From NCBI GenBank assembly GCA_049323795.1, contig JBMOOH010000037.1:34387-98386 (forward strand): a DNA stretch of 64,000 nucleotides. Reading direction: 5' to 3'. The translations under genes were made by a program, and so were the position numbers. Shown one piece after another: positions 61,126 to 64,000 of the stretch (position 1 is the stretch's first letter; each line of letters starts with the position of its first letter). The stretch comes from JAOADN01 sp049323795. Lineage in GTDB: Bacteria > Pseudomonadota > Alphaproteobacteria > Rhodobacterales > Rhodobacteraceae. Under the pieces are notes generated by a model. The model saw only the letters and a program-made list of their open reading frames with translations. It had not been told where the DNA came from and searched no databases.

Positions 61126-63018
61126 ATGAGCGTTTTCGCAACTGTCGCCGACCGGGACCGGATCGAGGCCGAGGCCGCCTGGGCCGACCGCGGCCTGCCG
61201 GTCACGCTGTGGCAGTTCCTGTCCGCGGTCCGCGAACGGCACGGCAGCCGTCCGGCGGTCAGCTTCCAGCTCCTGTCGGATCCGGGATCGCGGGCCGAGA
61301 CGCTGACCTGGGACGAGCTCGCCGGGCGGGTGACGCGGGCGGCGAACCTGTTCCGCAGCCTCGGGGTCGGCGAGGGCGACGCGGTCGCCTACCTGCTGCC
61401 GAATTCGACCGAGACGGTCGAGGTGCTGCTTGGCGGGGCGGTGGCCGGGGTGGTCAGCCCGATCAACCCGCTGCTGGAGCCCGACCAGATTGCCGCGATC
61501 CTGCGCGAGACCGGGGCGAAGGTGCTCGTGACGCTGAAGTCCTTCCCGAGGACGGACGTGGCGCAGAAGGCGGCCGAGGCGGTGCGCCACGCGCCGGGCG
61601 TGCGCACCGTGCTCGAGGTGGACCTGAACCGCTACCTCGGCTTCCCGCGGTCGGCGATCGTGCCGTTCCTCCGGCCGGAAAACCCGGTCAGGCACAAGGC
61701 TGCTGTCCGCAGCTACCGGGCCGAGGCGGCGCGGCAGCCGGGCGACCGGCTCGCCTTTGCCGACAGCGCGGGCGACCGGGTGGCCGCGCTCTTCCACACG
61801 GGGGGAACCACCGGGATGCCGAAGATCGCCCGCCACCGGTATTCGGGCATGATCTACAATGGCTGGATCGGGGCGCGGCTTCTGTTCACCGAGACGGACA
61901 CGCTGATCTGCCCGCTGCCGCTCTTCCACGTCTTCGCCGCCTACCCGGTGCTGATGTCCTGCGTCGCCAGCGGCGCGCATGTGGTCCTGCCGACCCCGGC
62001 GGGCTATCGCGGCGACGGCGTCTTCGACAATTTCTGGAAGCTCGTCGAGCGGTGGAGGGTGACCTTCCTCATCACCGTGCCGACGGCGATCTCGGCGCTC
62101 ATGCAGCGCCCCGTGGATGCCGACGTGTCGTCGCTGAAGATCGCGATCTCGGGTTCGGCACCGCTTCCCGTCGAACTCTACAACCGCTTCCGGACTGCGA
62201 CGGGGGTGGAGATCGCCGAGGGCTACGGACTGACCGAGGCGACGTGCCTTGTGTCCTGCAATCCGATCGACGGGCCGAAGAAGGTGGGGTCGGTGGGGCT
62301 GCCCTTTCCCCATACCGAGGTGCGAATCCTCCGGCCCGACGGTGCCGGGGGCTTTGCGCGCTGCGGCCCGGACGAGGTCGGCGAGATCTGCATCTCCAGC
62401 CCCGGCGTGTCCCCCGGCTCGACCTACGCCGAGGTGGACAGGAACCGCGACCTCTTCGCCGAAGGGGTCTTCCTGAGGACGGGCGACCTCGGGCGCATCG
62501 ACGCGGACGGGTATCTCTGGATCACCGGGCGCGCCAAGGACCTGATCATCCGGGGCGGTCACAACATCGACCCGGCGGAGATCGAGTCTGCGCTCGCCGG
62601 GCATCCCGCGGTGGCCTTCGTCGGGGCGATCGGCCAGCCGGACGCCTTCGCGGGCGAGCTGCCCTGCGCCTATGTCGAACTGGTCAAGGACGGAAGGGCC
62701 ACGGCCGGGGAGCTGCTCGATTATGCCCGCGACCGGATCTCCGAGCGCGCGGCAGTGCCCAAGCACGTCGAGATCCTGCCATCGCTTCCCAAGACAGCGG
62801 TGGGAAAGGTGTTCAAGCCGGCCCTGCGGCGGCTTGCGATCGCGCGGGTCTATGACGGGGCGCTGGCGGCAGCCGGACTGGCCGCACGGGTTGCCGAAGT
62901 GACCGAGGATCCGAGGCGCGGGCTCGTGGCCCGGATCAGGACCGACGGCGGACCGGCGGACCGCGAGGCGATCGCCCGCGTGCTGGGCGAGTTCACGATC
63001 GCCTGGGACCTGGCCTGA
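61126..63018 (+). CDS. AMP-forming acyl-CoA synthetase
   Basis: A 630-residue member of the ANL superfamily that activates a carboxylic acid as acyl-AMP and then as the CoA thioester. The P-loop-like motif reads LFHTGGTTGMPKIARH near residue 224. ISGSAPLPVELYNRF is near 344, YGLTEATCLVSCNP near 367, LRTGDLGRIDADGYLWITGR near 452 and RAKDLIIRGGHNIDPAEIES near 471. The catalytic lysine region is PKTAVGKVFKPALRR near 556. A C-terminal extension of about 60 residues is present. Substrate is unknown. GGGGGAGGA precedes the ATG at 61126. Confidence 0.9.
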   Translation: MSVFATVADRDRIEAEAAWADRGLPVTLWQFLSAVRERHGSRPAVSFQLLSDPGSRAETLTWDELAGRVTRAANLFRSLGVGEGDAVAYLLPNSTETVEVLLGGAVAGVVSPINPLLEPDQIAAILRETGAKVLVTLKSFPRTDVAQKAAEAVRHAPGVRTVLEVDLNRYLGFPRSAIVPFLRPENPVRHKAAVRSYRAEAARQPGDRLAFADSAGDRVAALFHTGGTTGMPKIARHRYSGMIYNGWIGARLLFTETDTLICPLPLFHVFAAYPVLMSCVASGAHVVLPTPAGYRGDGVFDNFWKLVERWRVTFLITVPTAISALMQRPVDADVSSLKIAISGSAPLPVELYNRFRTATGVEIAEGYGLTEATCLVSCNPIDGPKKVGSVGLPFPHTEVRILRPDGAGGFARCGPDEVGEICISSPGVSPGSTYAEVDRNRDLFAEGVFLRTGDLGRIDADGYLWITGRAKDLIIRGGHNIDPAEIESALAGHPAVAFVGAIGQPDAFAGELPCAYVELVKDGRATAGELLDYARDRISERAAVPKHVEILPSLPKTAVGKVFKPALRRLAIARVYDGALAAAGLAARVAEVTEDPRRGLVARIRTDGGPADREAIARVLGEFTIAWDLA

Positions 63019-63113
63019 CCCGCCGCTCCGGCCAGAAGGCCCGCCCGATCGGTCCGCCCGCCGGGACCCGCCACCCCTGGCGCGCTCCCGCCAGACTTGG
63101 CCGAGGTCGGGCG

Positions 63114-63614
63114 TCAGGCCGTCTCCTCCATCGCCGCCTCGTTGACCGAGTCGTCCGCGATCCCGGTCAGCGTCTCGTCGGTGGCCGATTCCTCGTTCAG
63201 TGTCTCGTCGAGGAGGCTGACCGCGTCCTTCATTCCGAGGCACTCGGCCCAGCGCCTGAGGATGCCGTAGCGGGCGATCTCGTAATGCTCGACGGCCTGC
63301 GCCGCGGCGACGAGGCCCGCGTCCAGCGCCGGAGTTCCCTTGTAGGCTTCCATGACCTCCTGTCCCTCGTCGAGGATGCCGTCGATAGCCGGGCAGGTCT
63401 TGCCCTGGGCGCGCTCGTCGATCATCTCGAAGACCTGCCGGAGGCGCTCGATCTGGCCTCGGTCTCGCCGCGGTGCTTTTCGAAGGCGGATCTCAGTTCG
63501 GGCGAGGTCGCGGCCCGGGCCATTTTCGGCAGGGCCCGCAAAATCTGCTTTTCGGCGTAGTAGATGTCGCGGAGTCCGTCATGGAACAGACCTTCGAGGT
63601 TCTGGCTCTTCATC
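63114..63614 (-). pseudogene. YciE/DUF892 ferritin-like protein gene with one frameshift
   Basis: The first part from the ATG at 63614 reads MKSQNLEGLFHDGLRDIYYA and continues EKQILRALPKMARAATSPEL to HRGETEA. A one-base deletion near 63455-63462 then breaks the frame. The expected continuation (QIERLRQVFEMIDERAQGKT, then KGTPALDAGLVAAAQAVEHY) is intact in another frame, ending at 63114. Together they encode about 166 residues, full length for this stress-related four-helix protein. The site AGGGAAG precedes the start. Either the gene is recently inactivated or the base was lost in sequencing. Confidence 0.82.
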
Positions 63615-63860
63615 GTGTTCTTCCCTGGCATCTGTGGGTTGCGCGGCTGCCCGGCGGGTGCCACCTGCGGTGTCCGGGGTGAGCTATCCGGAGGCCCGGG
63701 CAGTCCGCCGCTCAACCCCGGCTGCCGCGGAATGTTCCCCCTGCCGTCCGGAGTGCCGTCCGGGGCGCCGGTGGTGCGGTCACGGACGCGCTGACCCCGG
63801 TCTCGGCGACCGTTGCGGAACCGCGCGGCTCCGCTGGGCGTTGACAGCGCACCGGGCCGC

Positions 63861-64000
63861 CGTGCGCACCAGTCCGTGCGCACCAGTCCGTGCGCACCAG
63901 TCCGTGCGCACCAGTCCGTGCGCACCAGTCCGTGCGCACCAGTCCGTGCGCACCAGTCCGTGCGCACCAGTCCGTGCGCACCAGTCCGTGCGCACCAGTC
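63861..64000. repeat. Ten exact copies of a 14-bp tandem repeat
   Basis: CGTGCGCACCAGTC is repeated ten times without any change, filling 140 bases up to the window edge, and may continue beyond it. Each unit contains the palindrome GTGCGCAC. Because 14 is not a multiple of three, minus-strand frames through the array encode the same 14-residue period (RTDWCARTGAHGLV). No gene is clearly associated. The perfect identity suggests a recent expansion or an assembly end effect. Confidence 0.92.

Noticed and set aside
60766..63243. An 825-codon minus-strand frame antisense to the acyl-CoA synthetase.
   Set aside because: It shadows a conserved ANL enzyme and has no recognisable domain or ribosome site.
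63712..64000. Minus-strand frames through the 14-bp array encoding RTDWCARTGAHGLV repeats.
   Set aside because: All three frames are open because the repeat lacks stops; no start signal or natural N-terminus is present, so a repeat protein is not supported.
63861..64000. Possible CRISPR array.
   Set aside because: Units are contiguous with no spacers and are far too short; no cas genes are in the window.

Overview
The window comes from a high-GC alphaproteobacterium, most likely a member of the Rhodobacterales (Rhodobacter/Roseobacter group). This rests on the PccR-type regulator beside propionyl-CoA carboxylase, a MetR/metF pair, an RpoH of the second alphaproteobacterial type, several short families I associate with that order, and order-typical intergenic repeats. 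It is a gene-dense chromosomal region, mostly housekeeping, with scattered decay. No plasmid, prophage, CRISPR or secretion island is visible.

Region 1 (1-6.7 kb) is a propionyl-CoA carboxylase locus. On the minus strand it runs pccB, a secreted DUF6497-like protein, a hypothetical protein, two paralogous 68-residue lipoproteins and pccA (cut by the window edge). It is divergent from pccR, with a TTTGCA-type operator candidate and a dead DUF486 membrane-protein gene in the gap. Region 2 (6.8-12.6 kb, plus strand) has pabB-pabC for folate, a YceI-like protein, an MFS transporter and metG. Region 3 (12.7-19.6 kb) has a cold-shock gene, an unusual tRNA-Leu(UAA) next to a tRNA 3' fragment, an inositol monophosphatase, SbmA/BacA, a group II PLP decarboxylase, and metR divergent from metF.

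Region 4 (19.8-30.6 kb) carries an orphan molybdenum hydroxylase large subunit, an ornithine/lysine decarboxylase with a structured leader divergent from an Lrp regulator, two VOC proteins, valS with an in-frame palindromic insertion, and a ThDP enzyme. Region 5 (30.6-33.2 kb) is a scar: an IS5-family remnant abuts an amino-acid ABC transporter that has a binding protein and permease but no ATPase. Region 6 (33.2-42.2 kb) contains a MoeB-like E1 enzyme, dut, coaBC, rpoH, cobU, a GST with a TRASH-like C-terminal domain, the ComM-like ATPase yifB, an esterase and gshB.

Region 7 (42.2-50.2 kb) contains ptsP, lysC, an O-methyltransferase, an SDR, a DUF1178 protein, a Nudix protein, waaA and tRNA-Cys. 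Region 8 (50.4-64 kb) has pcm, tolC and a large PopZ-like disordered protein, then a small conserved protein, ygfZ, an MsbA-like exporter, two aminotransferases and an acyl-CoA synthetase. It ends with a frameshifted ferritin-like gene and ten exact copies of a 14-bp repeat at the window edge.

I see no clearly new multi-gene system. The most interesting signals are the very large PopZ-like protein, the repeat insertion inside valyl-tRNA synthetase, the GST-TRASH fusion, the odd tRNA-Leu locus and the 14-bp array.
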